A stretch of 64,000 nucleotides of DNA from Opitutaceae bacterium (GTDB lineage Bacteria > Verrucomicrobiota > Verrucomicrobiia > Opitutales > Opitutaceae): NCBI GenBank assembly GCA_019634615.1, contig JAHCAZ010000002.1:1-64000 (forward strand). The letters are read 5' to 3'. The translations under genes were made by a program, and so were the position numbers. The notes beneath the pieces were generated by a model. That model worked only from the letters and a program-made list of their open reading frames with translations. It did no database searches and was not told where the DNA came from. Of this stretch, positions 46,894-56,283 are shown piece by piece; within the stretch, counting starts at the first letter, position 1, and each line of letters opens with the position of its first letter.

Positions 46894-48991
46894 GGCGGCC
46901 TTTCACCTGCGCGATCCGCTCGGCGATCTCCCGCGCGCGCCTCTCGGCCTGCATGATCGTGGCGGCTGAGGCGCGGATCTTCACGTAGTCGCGATGACCG
47001 GCGGCCTCCTCGAGGCCACCGCGGGCGGCGACCTCGAACCACGCGAGGGCCTCCGCCTCGTCGCGCGGCACGCCGTCGCCCTGGATATGCATCACACCGA
47101 GACGGTCTTGCGCCGGCGGCAGGCCCTGCTCGGCGGCTCGGCGGCACCAGTGCGCGGCCTCGGTCGCGTTGCGCGCGAGGCCCACGCCTTCGGACAGCAT
47201 CAGGGCCAGCTGAAACTGGGCCGTCGCATGTTCCTGTTCGGCCGCCCGCCGCAGCCAGTGGGCAGCGGTGGTATGATTTTGGTCCGCGCCCTCGGCGCCG
47301 TTGAGATGCAGGTAACCGAGATAGGCCTGCGCGTCGGGATTACCGTAGTGCGCCTTCACCTGCACCTGCTCGAGTTCCGAGAAGGTCTGCGTGATTTCGC
47401 CGCCTTTCGGGCTCACGTACATCATCGGCATGTACTCGCCCAGGTACTCGCGCGTCCAGAAGTGACCGTTCTGCCGGTACGTCGCCCAGTCGGTGAACTT
47501 GTACTGGTAGCCCGGCATGCGGATCATCTGCGGCGGTCGGTCGGGGAACGGATTCGCTGCAAACAGCCGCAGCACCTCGGCGTTGGCGTTGAGGAGATGA
47601 CCGGCGACCACGCCGTACAGCGCCGACGGCTCGCTGCGCGTCGCGACGAGGATCTGCAGCGTCGCCTCGAACCGCGGGAAGCGGGGCGCGATCCATGGCG
47701 GGATCCGGTCGAGGCGCTGCGGGAAATAGCGGAACTCATACGGGCGCCAGGTCTGCCCGCCGTCGTTGGAGCCGACGAACTCGGCCACGCAATGGAAGGG
47801 GTCGAAGCGCGAATAGAGCTTGAAGGCGTTGACGCTGCCGAGGCCGTCGAAGGCGAACTTGAGGGGCTTCGCCACCGCGTCGAGGACCGCCGGCCGCGGG
47901 TACTGGGTCACGTCCCAGAATACGATGATCGAGAGGTAAAAATGGATCCACAGCGCCGTCGCCAGCGCGTACCGGCGCCAGGCGGCGGCGCGCGGCGGCA
48001 CGACCTGACGCGCGGCGCTCTCAGCCAGGAATTTCGCCAGCCGGTTCAACCGCAGACGCCGCGCCGCGCCGGCGAGCATCTGGTCGTCGAAGAGGAGCAG
48101 GCCGAGTCCGATCGAAGCGGTGTTGAGCCAGCCGAAATTGCAGGTCGCCTGGATGCCCGCCTGCAGGGCCAGCCAGGCCCAGAAGGCGAACCACCGGCCG
48201 CGGCGGCCGAGAAACACCGCGGCGAGCGGCGCGACAAGCTCGCCGGCAAAGGTCAGGATCCATTCGCCGACGTGCCAGAGGTGCGGCAGCTGATGATCGA
48301 TGTAGCCGAAGAACGTCGGACACGGTGCAGTTTCGTAAAGGATGTCGAGCGCGGTGAAGTCGCGCCAGTGCGCGTCGCCGCTCATCAGCTTCGCGAGGCC
48401 CGACTCAAACATCACGCGGAAGAGGAGCCAGCGCACCATGAGCACCGCGATCGGCCAGGGCGGCGATTTCTCGCCGAGGCCCGGGCGCAGGCCGGCCGGC
48501 GCAAACGGAATGCACAGGAGGGCGACCTCAAGCATCAGCCAGTCCACCTGCGGTTCGGAGAAGACGATCCAGCCGCGGGCGAACGACAGCAGCGAGAGCC
48601 AGCAGACGAACAGCGCCATGCGCGGCCACAGGTTCAGCACGAGCGCCACGGCCGACGCGAGGCCGAGCCATTGCACCGCAGTGACCATCGCCGGGCTCGC
48701 GTTGAGCCAGAACAGCGTCGGCGCCTTGATGACGGCGACGAGCAGGCTGTCGTGCGACTCGCGCAATTGCGCGATCAGTCCGGCCATCGGCGCGATGCCC
48801 TGCGGACCGACGAGGGCGGACCCTTCGCCGATGATGCCCGTGAAGATGATGATGTAGACCAGGCCGACGGCGCGCAGCACGAGCCACCGCGGCCACAGGT
48901 AGGAGCCGTCGGTGCCATAGCCGAAGAAATCCTTGATCCCGCGCCACCCCGCGGCGAGCGGGCGCAGGAGCGGGTGAGTCGCAGCGTTCAT
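46889..48991 (-). CDS. Lipase maturation factor family protein fused to Sel1 repeats
   Basis: 700 residues from ATG 48991; an in-frame start at 49030 would add 13. Residues 1-480 carry about nine membrane segments with LMF hallmarks: WPRWLVLRAVGLVYIIIFTGIIGEGSALVGPQGI, RWLLFRVMFESGLAKLMSGDAHWRDFTALDILYETAPCP and QLPHLWHVGEWILTFAGELVAPL. After a soluble VEFVGSNDGGQTWRPYEFRYFP-like region come three to four Sel1 repeats (AQAYLGYLHLNG, ATAQFQLALMLSEGVGLARN, PPAQDRLGVMHIQGDGVPRD). In eukaryotes LMF1 matures lipases in the ER; the bacterial role is unknown. The Sel1 fusion is uncommon. Confidence 0.85.
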   Translation of the reverse strand: MNAATHPLLRPLAAGWRGIKDFFGYGTDGSYLWPRWLVLRAVGLVYIIIFTGIIGEGSALVGPQGIAPMAGLIAQLRESHDSLLVAVIKAPTLFWLNASPAMVTAVQWLGLASAVALVLNLWPRMALFVCWLSLLSFARGWIVFSEPQVDWLMLEVALLCIPFAPAGLRPGLGEKSPPWPIAVLMVRWLLFRVMFESGLAKLMSGDAHWRDFTALDILYETAPCPTFFGYIDHQLPHLWHVGEWILTFAGELVAPLAAVFLGRRGRWFAFWAWLALQAGIQATCNFGWLNTASIGLGLLLFDDQMLAGAARRLRLNRLAKFLAESAARQVVPPRAAAWRRYALATALWIHFYLSIIVFWDVTQYPRPAVLDAVAKPLKFAFDGLGSVNAFKLYSRFDPFHCVAEFVGSNDGGQTWRPYEFRYFPQRLDRIPPWIAPRFPRFEATLQILVATRSEPSALYGVVAGHLLNANAEVLRLFAANPFPDRPPQMIRMPGYQYKFTDWATYRQNGHFWTREYLGEYMPMMYVSPKGGEITQTFSELEQVQVKAHYGNPDAQAYLGYLHLNGAEGADQNHTTAAHWLRRAAEQEHATAQFQLALMLSEGVGLARNATEAAHWCRRAAEQGLPPAQDRLGVMHIQGDGVPRDEAEALAWFEVAARGGLEEAAGHRDYVKIRASAATIMQAERRAREIAERIAQVKGRP

Positions 48992-49154
48992 GACGCGTCC
49001 GCACCAACGGCGGGCGAACGGAAGGGGCATCCGGTCAACTTCACGGGGGTAGGGGTAGGAAGGGGGGCGGGGGAGCCACGATGCAGGCCAACCGCCGCGC
49101 GGGCGTCAACGCCCTTGGCTGTGCAGATTTTGTCTCGGCGGCGCGATCGTGGGT

Positions 49155-49330
49155 CGGGCCTTCAGCCCTCTGCGAGGAGGGTGGACATATTCCTGGGGCG
49201 ATGCCCCAGGCTGCTATGGCGCTGGGCCTTCGGCCCGCTGGAAACAGAGCGCCAACGGCGCGGCGCCATACTAGCCTAGGGCATCGCCCTAGGATAATAA
49301 TCGAACCATTGGAAAAGGGCTGAAAGCCCG
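49155..49330. repeat. Repeat family A locus 6
   Basis: GGGCCTTCAGCCC, CCTGGGGCGATGCCCCAGG, CTGCTATGGCG, GGGCCTTCGGCCC, GCGCCAACGGCGC, CGCCATACTAG, CCTAGGGCATCGCCCTAGG, GGGCTGAAAGCCC. Fills the space between the divergent LMF and GH2 genes together with about 120 nt with no recognised feature. Confidence 0.9.
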
Positions 49331-49419
49331 CCCGATTTCCTTAACCCGTCTCACGCCGCCATGCTTTCAGATGGATTCATCCTCCGTCGCTTGGTTTGCT
49401 CCTGCTTCATTTTCCTCCC

Positions 49420-51267
49420 ATGCCCAAGCTCCCCTCCGTTCCCCGCCCTGAATATCCGCGGCCGCAGCACGTGCGCCGCGACTGGCTCTGCCTCAATGGC
49501 ACCTGGCAGTTCGAGATCGACCAAGGGGACAGCGGGATCGACCGCGGGCTCATCACGCGTCCGCTCAAGGACCGCATCACGGTGCCGTTCTGCCCGGAGT
49601 CGAAGCTCTCCGGCATCGGCAACACGGATTACCTGAACGCCGTCTGGTACCGCCGCGACGTCGCCATCCCGGCGGCGTGGAAGGGCCGGCGTATCCTCCT
49701 CCATTTTCAGGCCAGCGACTACGACACGTTCGTCTGGGCCAACGGCACCGAGGTCGGTCGGCACCGCGGCGGGATGACGCCGTTCACGTGTGACCTCACC
49801 GACATCGCGACGCCCGGGAAGAAGGTTACCCTCGTCGTTCGCGCCCGCGACAACGCCCGTGAGTCCATGCCCTCGGGCAAGCAGTCGTGGGTCTTCGCCA
49901 ACAGTGGCTGTCACTACACGCGGACGACGGGCATTTGGCAGACCGTGTGGCTCGAGCCGGTGCCGCTGCGCGCGCATCTCCTGCGGCCGAAGGTCATCCC
50001 GGACTTGGCCAATGGACGCTTCAGCCTTGAGCAGCCCATCGCCGGCGCCCAGGCCGGCCTCGTTTACCGCGCCCGACTGTTCGACAAGAAAGGCATCGTC
50101 AGCGAGGCCAGTTGTGCGTGCGGCCACGGCTTCTATCCGCGCCTCGACCTCACCGTCCCGGCCGCGCGGCGCCGCTTGTGGTCGCCGGAGGATCCGCACC
50201 TTTACGACCTCGAACTCGAGTTGGTGGATGCGAAGACCGGCGCGGTGGTCGACGCGGTCTGCAGCTACGCCGGCCTCCGCAGCGTCTTCATCGACGGCTA
50301 CGCGGTGAAGCTTAACGGCCGCGCGGTCTTCCAGCGGCTGGTGCTCGACCAGGGCTATTATCCGGATGGCATCCTCACCGCGCCGACCGACGCCGCGCTC
50401 GTGCGCGACATCAAGCTGTCGCTCGCGGCCGGTTTCAACGGCGCGCGTCTGCACCAGAAGGTTTTCGAGGAGCGCTTTCTCTACCACGCCGACCGTCTCG
50501 GCTACCTCGTCTGGGGCGAATTCAGCGACTGGGGTCTCAACGGCCGCGCGCCGGTGCGCGAGTGGCAGGTGCAGCCCGACGGCAAGGTGGTCCGCGCCGG
50601 CAATCACAACGGGCAGGATCACCCGCCGTCCATCGTCGCGCAGTGGCTCGAGGCGATGCAGCGCGACTTCAACCACCCGAGCATCGTCGGCTGGTGCCCG
50701 CTCAACGAGACGTTGCGCCGGCCCGACGAGCGCATCACGCATCACGACGACATCATGCGCGCCCTTTTCCTCGCGACGAAGCTCGCCGACCCCACGCGGC
50801 CGGTGCTCGATGTGTCGGGATACACGCACACCGTGCCCGAGGCGGACATCTGCGATGCGCACGACTACGGGCAGGACCCCAAGGTCTTCCGGAAGCGCCA
50901 CGACGGACTCCTCCGCGACCGGCCTTACGAGCGCGACGAGATTTGGATGAAGTCCATCCCGTGGCGCCGCGGGCAGCCGTACTTCGTCAGCGAGTTCGGC
51001 GGCATCCAGTGGAGCCCGGGTGCGAAACCCGGCGACGCTGCCTGGGGCTATGGCAACCGGCCGAAGACGCTCGAGGAATTCTACCGCCGCTTCGAGGGCC
51101 TGTGCGCCGCGCTGCTCGATAACAAGCGCATGTTCGGGTACTGCTACACGCAGCTCACGGACGTTTACCAGGAACAGAACGGCATCTACACCTTTGACCG
51201 GAAGACGAAGTACGCGCTCAAGCGGGTCCGTGCGGCGCAGGTGCGCCCGGCGGCGATCGAACGCTAG
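49420..51267 (+). CDS. Glycoside hydrolase family 2 enzyme
   Basis: 615 residues from ATG 49420 (an upstream start would add eight). Sugar-binding domain: RRDWLCLNGTWQFEID, NAVWYRRDVAIPAAWKGRR, HRGGMTPFTCDLTD. The barrel has the acid/base Glu430 in WCPLNETLRRP and the nucleophile Glu525 in YFVSEFGGIQW, both in expected GH2 context. No signal peptide, so it cleaves imported oligosaccharides in the cytoplasm. The short C-terminus and lack of a fifth domain are closer to beta-glucuronidase or exo-glycosidase types than LacZ. Followed after 14 nt by an SGNH hydrolase, likely one operon. Confidence 0.9.
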   Translation: MPKLPSVPRPEYPRPQHVRRDWLCLNGTWQFEIDQGDSGIDRGLITRPLKDRITVPFCPESKLSGIGNTDYLNAVWYRRDVAIPAAWKGRRILLHFQASDYDTFVWANGTEVGRHRGGMTPFTCDLTDIATPGKKVTLVVRARDNARESMPSGKQSWVFANSGCHYTRTTGIWQTVWLEPVPLRAHLLRPKVIPDLANGRFSLEQPIAGAQAGLVYRARLFDKKGIVSEASCACGHGFYPRLDLTVPAARRRLWSPEDPHLYDLELELVDAKTGAVVDAVCSYAGLRSVFIDGYAVKLNGRAVFQRLVLDQGYYPDGILTAPTDAALVRDIKLSLAAGFNGARLHQKVFEERFLYHADRLGYLVWGEFSDWGLNGRAPVREWQVQPDGKVVRAGNHNGQDHPPSIVAQWLEAMQRDFNHPSIVGWCPLNETLRRPDERITHHDDIMRALFLATKLADPTRPVLDVSGYTHTVPEADICDAHDYGQDPKVFRKRHDGLLRDRPYERDEIWMKSIPWRRGQPYFVSEFGGIQWSPGAKPGDAAWGYGNRPKTLEEFYRRFEGLCAALLDNKRMFGYCYTQLTDVYQEQNGIYTFDRKTKYALKRVRAAQVRPAAIER

Positions 51268-51281
51268 ATTCATCCCTTGCC

Positions 51282-52388
51282 ATGACCGCGTATTCCCATC
51301 CGTCGCCTATCCATCAACATCGGCGCGCCCTGGTGCGCACGCGTGCGGCACTGGCCGCCGGGAAGCTCTCGGTGGGTTTTCTGGGCGGTTCCATCACGGC
51401 GCCGCATGTGTTTCGCAACTGGCCGGAGCCGTTGCTCTCGTGGCTCGTCGAGCGCTACCCGCGCGCGCGGATCGCGGTCGAGAACGCCGCGATCGGCGCC
51501 ACGGGCAGCGATCTCGCGGCGTTCCGCGCGGGGCCGACGGTGATCGCGGCCGGGTGCGACCTCGTGTTCGTGGAGTTTGCGGTCAACGACCTCGGGCAGC
51601 CGACCGACCTGCGCAACCGCATGCGCGAGGGGGTGCTGCGGCAACTGCTCGCGGCGGGATGCGACGTGGTGCTGGCGTATACGTTCTCCGATGCGATGCA
51701 GGCCGACATGGCGGCGGGCCGTGTGCCGCCGAGCATCGCGGAGTACGAGGCGCTCGCGGCGCATTATGGCATCGGCTCCGTGTGGATGAGTTTGCACGCA
51801 TGGCACGAGGTGCATGCGGGCCGGATGACGTGGCACGAGTGGCTGCCCGACGGTCTCCACCCGGAGAACCGCGGCAGCCTGAGCTATGCGCAGAGCGTGA
51901 TCGCGTTTTGTGAGCGCGAGTTCGCGGCCACGGCGGTTGCCGCTGCGCCGGCTCGGTCTGCGCTGCCGGCACCATTGCATGCGGGCTGCTGGGAGACGGT
52001 TTCCGTGGTGCCGTGGGCTGACATTCGCACGGAGGGTCCGTGGACCCTGAGACGCTGGTATACGTGCTATGGCTTGGACCAAGCGCTGTACACCACCGCG
52101 CCGGGCGCGGCTTTGCGGTTCACGTTCACGGGCCGCGGCCTGGTGCTGGGTTTCGATTTCGGCCGGTTCGCGAGCGAGGTGCGCTACCGCGTGGATGGCG
52201 GCGCCTGGCAGGTCACCAACCGCGACCGCCCGGCCTGGGCCGGCGACCGTGGCTGGCTGCGCCCGGTGATCGTGTCCGACACGCTTGCGCCCGGCCGGCA
52301 CGAGTTCGAACTCGAGACTTTGGCCGCGCCGTTTCCCGGCAATTGCGGCACGGTGACGACGCTCGGGTTGGTGGGCGTGATCGGGTGA
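51282..52388 (+). CDS. SGNH/GDSL hydrolase with C-terminal beta domain
   Basis: 368 residues. Block I SVGFLGGSITA has nucleophile Ser37; LVFVEFAVNDLGQ is block III (Asn in the oxyanion hole); DGLHPENRGS is block V with Asp190 and His193. From about residue 225 a beta-rich domain follows (LRFTFTGRGLVLGFDFGR). No signal peptide. Such proteins remove acetyl or other acyl groups from glycans, and the GH2 neighbour supports a deacylase working on the same oligosaccharide. The start ATG follows the GH2 stop by 14 nt. Confidence 0.88.
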   Translation: MTAYSHPSPIHQHRRALVRTRAALAAGKLSVGFLGGSITAPHVFRNWPEPLLSWLVERYPRARIAVENAAIGATGSDLAAFRAGPTVIAAGCDLVFVEFAVNDLGQPTDLRNRMREGVLRQLLAAGCDVVLAYTFSDAMQADMAAGRVPPSIAEYEALAAHYGIGSVWMSLHAWHEVHAGRMTWHEWLPDGLHPENRGSLSYAQSVIAFCEREFAATAVAAAPARSALPAPLHAGCWETVSVVPWADIRTEGPWTLRRWYTCYGLDQALYTTAPGAALRFTFTGRGLVLGFDFGRFASEVRYRVDGGAWQVTNRDRPAWAGDRGWLRPVIVSDTLAPGRHEFELETLAAPFPGNCGTVTTLGLVGVIG

Positions 52389-52541
52389 GGGGGCTAACCT
52401 CCGCTCGACGGTGATTGGTGCGTGGAGATGAATCACCCATTCAATTACTCCACCTAGAGCAGCATGATGGGTTTGAGTGCCTTCTCGAAGGCCAAGACCA
52501 TGTCAGGGTGGTTACCTCGTCCTGCCTAGTTGCCGAAGCCG

Positions 52542-52820
52542 ATGATTCAATCGTTTGCTGATCATGACACAGAGTGCCTTTTCCGCGACGAAGTCAGTGT
52601 CCGATTCGGCGCAATCTCGCGGGTAGCTCTCCGGAAACTTATCCAGCTCAACCATGCATCCAAGTTGGCCGATCTGGCGGTGCCACCGGGCAACCGGCTC
52701 GAGGCGTTGGTCGGCTCGTGGCGGGGTTGGCATTCGATTCGCATCAATGACCAGTGGCGTATCGTGTTTCACTGGACCCCAAACGGGCCGGCAGAGGTGC
52801 AGATTATTGATTACCATTGA
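52542..52820 (+). CDS. higB: HigB-type toxin (RelE superfamily)
   Basis: 92 residues from ATG 52542; a TTG at 52530 adds four. [17 protein letters not shown] opens the HigB fold; [28 protein letters not shown] is the highly conserved core with the basic and His residues used for ribosome-dependent mRNA cleavage. Order toxin first, antitoxin second is characteristic for higBA. Its GC is somewhat below the surrounding genes, consistent with mobility. Confidence 0.92.
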   Translation: MIQSFADHDTECLFRDEVSVRFGAISRVALRKLIQLNHASKLADLAVPPGNRLEALVGSWRGWHSIRINDQWRIVFHWTPNGPAEVQIIDYH

Positions 52821-52830
52821 AACCAGGCTG

Positions 52831-52849
52831 TATAACGTTACGCGTTATA
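52831..52849. promoter_or_regulatory. Palindrome between higB and higA
   Basis: TATAACG, five bases, CGTTATA in the 33-nt spacer of the toxin-antitoxin operon. A likely binding site for HigA autoregulation or an internal promoter operator. Confidence 0.45.
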
Positions 52850-52853
52850 GCTG

Positions 52854-53150
52854 ATGAAACCGTCGATCACACCCGGGGAGATTCTCCTCAAGGAATACCT
52901 TGAGCCGATGGGCATATCCCAGAATGCCATGGCGCGGGCCATTGGTGTGGCGCCACGTGCCATCAATGAGATTGTGTTGGGTAAGCGCAGCATCACCCCG
53001 GCCATGTCGATCCGGTTTGGGGCGTTTTTCCAGCAGTCACCCGGCTTCTGGCACGGGATGCAGGTCGAGTGCGATTTCCGGGCGCTGGCAAAGAAAACCC
53101 GCCAGCTGACGGCCAAGATAACTCCGGCCCGCGAGCTTGTCTCTGCTTGA
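52854..53150 (+). CDS. higA: HigA-type antitoxin (XRE family)
   Basis: 98 residues. [41 protein letters not shown] is the HigA helix-turn-helix, followed by [23 protein letters not shown]. It should neutralise HigB and repress the operon through DNA binding. Spaced 33 nt after higB with a palindrome between. Confidence 0.93.
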   Translation: MKPSITPGEILLKEYLEPMGISQNAMARAIGVAPRAINEIVLGKRSITPAMSIRFGAFFQQSPGFWHGMQVECDFRALAKKTRQLTAKITPARELVSA

Positions 53151-53287
53151 GTCTTGGCCGCGGTTCGTGACTGAGCGCGATCCGGGTAGCCCTCCTTGCA
53201 TCGACCTTGGAGGCCGCGCGCTTAACTGTCCGCTGCAATCAAACCATTGCCTCCCGGCGGATTGCGGCGATGATGCGCGCTTCATCC

Positions 53288-54037
53288 ATGGCGAAGCCTG
53301 AGAACAACTTCCCGGCGGTGGCGGTGAACCCGCACCGGCCCTATGACAGCATCCGGGAACTGTATCTGTGCGAGGAGCCGGCCCTGCTGGCGTCGCTCCA
53401 CCGCGGCGACCGGCGCGAGGCCATGCGGATCATCAATCTCGTGCTGGTCCACATCTACAGCGCCGGGCATGAGCGCAGCGAGATGCTCAAGATCCTGCTG
53501 CTCGAACTCGTCGTCATGATGTCGCGCGCGGCGGTGGAGGCCGGGGCGCCGCAGGCCGAGGTCATCAGCTTCTGCTACCGGCACGTCACCGAGCTCACGG
53601 CCGTCACCGACGACGAGCAGCTCTCGCATTGGCTGCGCGAGGCGGTGCTCCGCATCTTCGACGCCGTCGAGCGCGTGCGCGCCGCGCAGGTCCCGCCGCT
53701 GGTGCGCAAGGCCATGGAGGCGCTGCGGAGCGGCGAGGTCGGCGCCGAGCTCCCGCAGGTGCGCGACCGCGTCGCCCGGCAGGTCGGCGTCTCCTCGCGC
53801 CAGCTCAACCAGATCCTCAAGGAGCGCACCGGCCGCACCTTTGCCGATCTCCTGCGTGAGGCCCGCATCGAGCGCGCCTGCGACCTGCTGGTGAAGACCG
53901 AGCAGTCCGTGGCCGAGATCGCGCACGAGACGGGGTTCTGCGACCAGAGCTACTTCACCCATGTCTTCCAGAAACTGAAGCGCACCACACCGCGGCAGTA
54001 TCGCGCGTTTGCGCGCAAGGAGCCGCGGGTGAGTTGA
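53288..54037 (+). CDS. AraC family transcriptional regulator
   Basis: 249 residues from ATG 53288; earlier in-frame starts exist up to 53207 but add non-conserved sequence. The N-terminal half (RPYDSIRELYLCEEPALLASLHRGDRREAMRIINLVLVHIY...) is helical and resembles the PocR-type middle domain found in Verrucomicrobia/Firmicutes AraC proteins. The C-terminal half has two helix-turn-helices: RVARQVGVSSRQLNQILKERTG and SVAEIAHETGFCDQSYFTHVFQKLKRTTP. Target unknown; it is not paired with an obvious operon. Confidence 0.9.
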   Translation: MAKPENNFPAVAVNPHRPYDSIRELYLCEEPALLASLHRGDRREAMRIINLVLVHIYSAGHERSEMLKILLLELVVMMSRAAVEAGAPQAEVISFCYRHVTELTAVTDDEQLSHWLREAVLRIFDAVERVRAAQVPPLVRKAMEALRSGEVGAELPQVRDRVARQVGVSSRQLNQILKERTGRTFADLLREARIERACDLLVKTEQSVAEIAHETGFCDQSYFTHVFQKLKRTTPRQYRAFARKEPRVS

Positions 54038-54057
54038 GGGGTGGGTGATTGATGGGA

Positions 54058-54324
54058 CGGGCTTTCAGCCCTCGGTGATGTTAGCCTGATGAATCCTGGG
54101 GCGTTGCCCCAGGCTATTATGGCAGTGGGCCTTCGGCCCGGTGGAAACAGAGCGCCAACGGCGCGCCGCGATTACCGCCCAGGGCGAAGCCCTGGAGTAC
54201 ATTCGATAGGGTGGTGGGCTTTCGGTCCGCTAGAATCAGAGCGCCAAAGGCGCGCCGCCATCACAGCCTAGGGCGAAGCCCTAGGACTCGGTTGGTGCGC
54301 GAATCGCCAAGGGCTGAAGGCCCG
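54058..54324. repeat. Repeat family A locus 7
   Basis: GGGCTTTCAGCCC, CCTGGGGCGTTGCCCCAGG, CTATTATGGCA, GGGCCTTCGGCCC, GCGCCAACGGCGC, CGCGATTACCG, CCCAGGGCGAAGCCCTGG, a GGGCTTTCGGTCC variant, GCGCCAAAGGCGC, CGCCATCACAG, CCTAGGGCGAAGCCCTAGG and GGGCTGAAGGCCC. The remaining 290 nt to 54613 hold no clear gene or riboswitch. Confidence 0.9.
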
Positions 54325-54613
54325 CTCTATCCGTCGTTCGGCGAACAGGTGCTCACCCGCCTTGATCCAAAACATACAAATCCGCCAAATCCCGCATGTC
54401 TGCTTCCGCCTCTGCCGGGCGGGCGATTAGCCGGCCGATGGCGCCCATTAGACGTTGGCCAAACCGTACTTATTTGCCGCCAATCACCAAAGATTCGCCC
54501 CCAAACACAAGACCCCAACCGGCGGGTCGTGTACCTTGACGGCGTGAATAACCACCCCCGCTGACGGCCGCCCCGGCCGACGACGGGCCACCCGGTGGCC
54601 AACCACCCCGCCC

Positions 54614-56224
54614 ATGTCGGACCCCACTCCCAACACCTCTCCCGCCCTCCGCGAGCTCTTCAAGGCCGGCCGCTTCCTCTACGGCGCCGAGCTCGTCACC
54701 ACGCGCGGCATGCCCGAGCCCGACCAGCCCTCCAAGCTCGTCGAACTCGGCGAAGGTCTCGCCGCCGACAACCGCATTGCCTGGGTCTCGATCACCGACA
54801 ACCCCGGCGGCAACCCGATGATCCCGGCCGACTGGGTCGCGAATCTCCTTAAGCCCCGCGGCAAGCAGCTCGTCATCCACCTCACCTGCAAGGACCTCAA
54901 CCGTAACGGCCTCGAGTCGGCCGCCTGGCGCTATGCCGCCGAGGGCTTCGACAACATCCTCGCCCTCACCGGCGACTACCCGACGGCCGGCTTCAACGGC
55001 CTTGCCCAGCCCGTCTTCGATTTGGATTCCGTGAGCCTCATCTCGATGCTCAGCACGATGAACCTCGGCATCGAGGTCACGAAGCCCAACGGCAAGATCG
55101 ACAAGCTCCCGAAGACCAACTTTTTCACTGGCTGCGCCGTCTCGCCCTTCAAGCGCGAGGAACGCGAGCTGATGCCGCAGTACTTCAAGCTCGCCCGCAA
55201 GCTCCAGGCCGGCGCCGAGTGGGTCGTTCCGCAGCTCGGCTACGACATGAGGAAGTTTCACGAGATCAGACTCTTCCTCGACTGGGCCAAGCTCTCCGCC
55301 CCGATCGTCGGCAACGTCTACGTCCTCAACCGCGTCGTCGCCCGCATGTTCAACCAGAACAAGATCCCGGGCTGCGTCGTCAGTGACGCCCTCTACGCGC
55401 AGGTCGAGAAATACGCCGCCGGCCCCGACAAGGGTAAGGCATTCTTCACCGAGCTGGCCGCCAAGCAGCTTGCCGTCTTCAAGGGCATGGGCTTCGCCGC
55501 CGGCTACCTCGGCGGCGTGCACAAGGCCGACGCCTTCGCGCAGATCATCGACCTCGCCGAGAGCTACGGCGAAAACGACTGGAAGGAATTCGCCCGCGAG
55601 ATCCAGTACCCGAAGGAGAACGAGTTCTACCTCTTCGAAAAGGATCCCGCCACCGGCCTCGGCGACGGCACGCGGCTCAATGCCGAGTACGAGAAGTCCA
55701 TCAAGAACCCGGCCAAGCCCGCCGAGGTCGGCTTCTCCTACCAGCTCTCCCGCTGGGTCCACAGCATCGCCTTCAATCCCGGCCGCGGACTCTTCCCGGC
55801 GATGCAGAAGCTCTACGGCCGCCTCGAGGCCGGGAAGCACACGACCACCCTCGGCGCCCTGCACACGATCGAGCACACGTCCAAGGCCGCGCTCTACGGC
55901 TGCAAGGACTGCGGCGACTGCTCGCTGCCCGAGTGCGGCTACCTCTGCCCGCGCGCCTCGTGCTCCAAGAACCAGCGCAACGGCCCCTGCGGCGGCTCCG
56001 CCAACGGCGTCTGCGAGCTCGACGACAAGGACTGCATCTGGGCCCGCGCCTACGACCGCCTGAAGTACTACGGTGAGGCGCAGCACATGCTCGACCGCCC
56101 CGTCGTCTTCACCAACCCTGCCCTCGCCGGCACGTCCGCCTGGGCCAACAACTACCGCGGCCGCGACCACGCCCACGTCCCCACTCCCAACGGCACCAAG
56201 CCCGCCCCCGCCCAACCCGTCTGA
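54614..56224 (+). CDS. MetF-like protein with C-terminal MTHFR_C zinc domain
   Basis: 536 residues. The N-terminal half has the methylenetetrahydrofolate reductase barrel pattern (LYGAELVTTRGMPEPDQPSK, VSITDNPGGNPMI, LTGDYPTAGFNG...FDLDSVSLI). The C-terminal 200 residues end in a cysteine cluster, GCKDCGDCSLPECGYLCPRA then SCSKNQRNGPCGGS and DKDCIWARAYDRLKYYG: the MTHFR_C (MetV-like) domain that usually is a separate partner of MetF in acetogens. It likely interconverts methylene- and methyl-THF or docks to a partner flavoprotein. First of a three-gene run with the methyltransferase and fhs. Confidence 0.85.
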   Translation: MSDPTPNTSPALRELFKAGRFLYGAELVTTRGMPEPDQPSKLVELGEGLAADNRIAWVSITDNPGGNPMIPADWVANLLKPRGKQLVIHLTCKDLNRNGLESAAWRYAAEGFDNILALTGDYPTAGFNGLAQPVFDLDSVSLISMLSTMNLGIEVTKPNGKIDKLPKTNFFTGCAVSPFKREERELMPQYFKLARKLQAGAEWVVPQLGYDMRKFHEIRLFLDWAKLSAPIVGNVYVLNRVVARMFNQNKIPGCVVSDALYAQVEKYAAGPDKGKAFFTELAAKQLAVFKGMGFAAGYLGGVHKADAFAQIIDLAESYGENDWKEFAREIQYPKENEFYLFEKDPATGLGDGTRLNAEYEKSIKNPAKPAEVGFSYQLSRWVHSIAFNPGRGLFPAMQKLYGRLEAGKHTTTLGALHTIEHTSKAALYGCKDCGDCSLPECGYLCPRASCSKNQRNGPCGGSANGVCELDDKDCIWARAYDRLKYYGEAQHMLDRPVVFTNPALAGTSAWANNYRGRDHAHVPTPNGTKPAPAQPV

Positions 56225-56283
56225 TCTTCGCTCATTCGAAATAGCCAATAACCAATTACCAATAACCCATAACCCATTTCCCC

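Noticed and set aside
52389..52541. Possible gene remnant (minus-strand frame ending NHPDMVLAFEKALKPIML)
   Set aside because: Only about 20 codons before the stop look protein-like, no family could be named, and it may be chance.
54330..54613. Cobalamin, SAM or THF riboswitch upstream of the one-carbon operon
   Set aside because: No recognisable B12-box or SAM/THF core was found; the stretch has only loose GC-rich palindromes.
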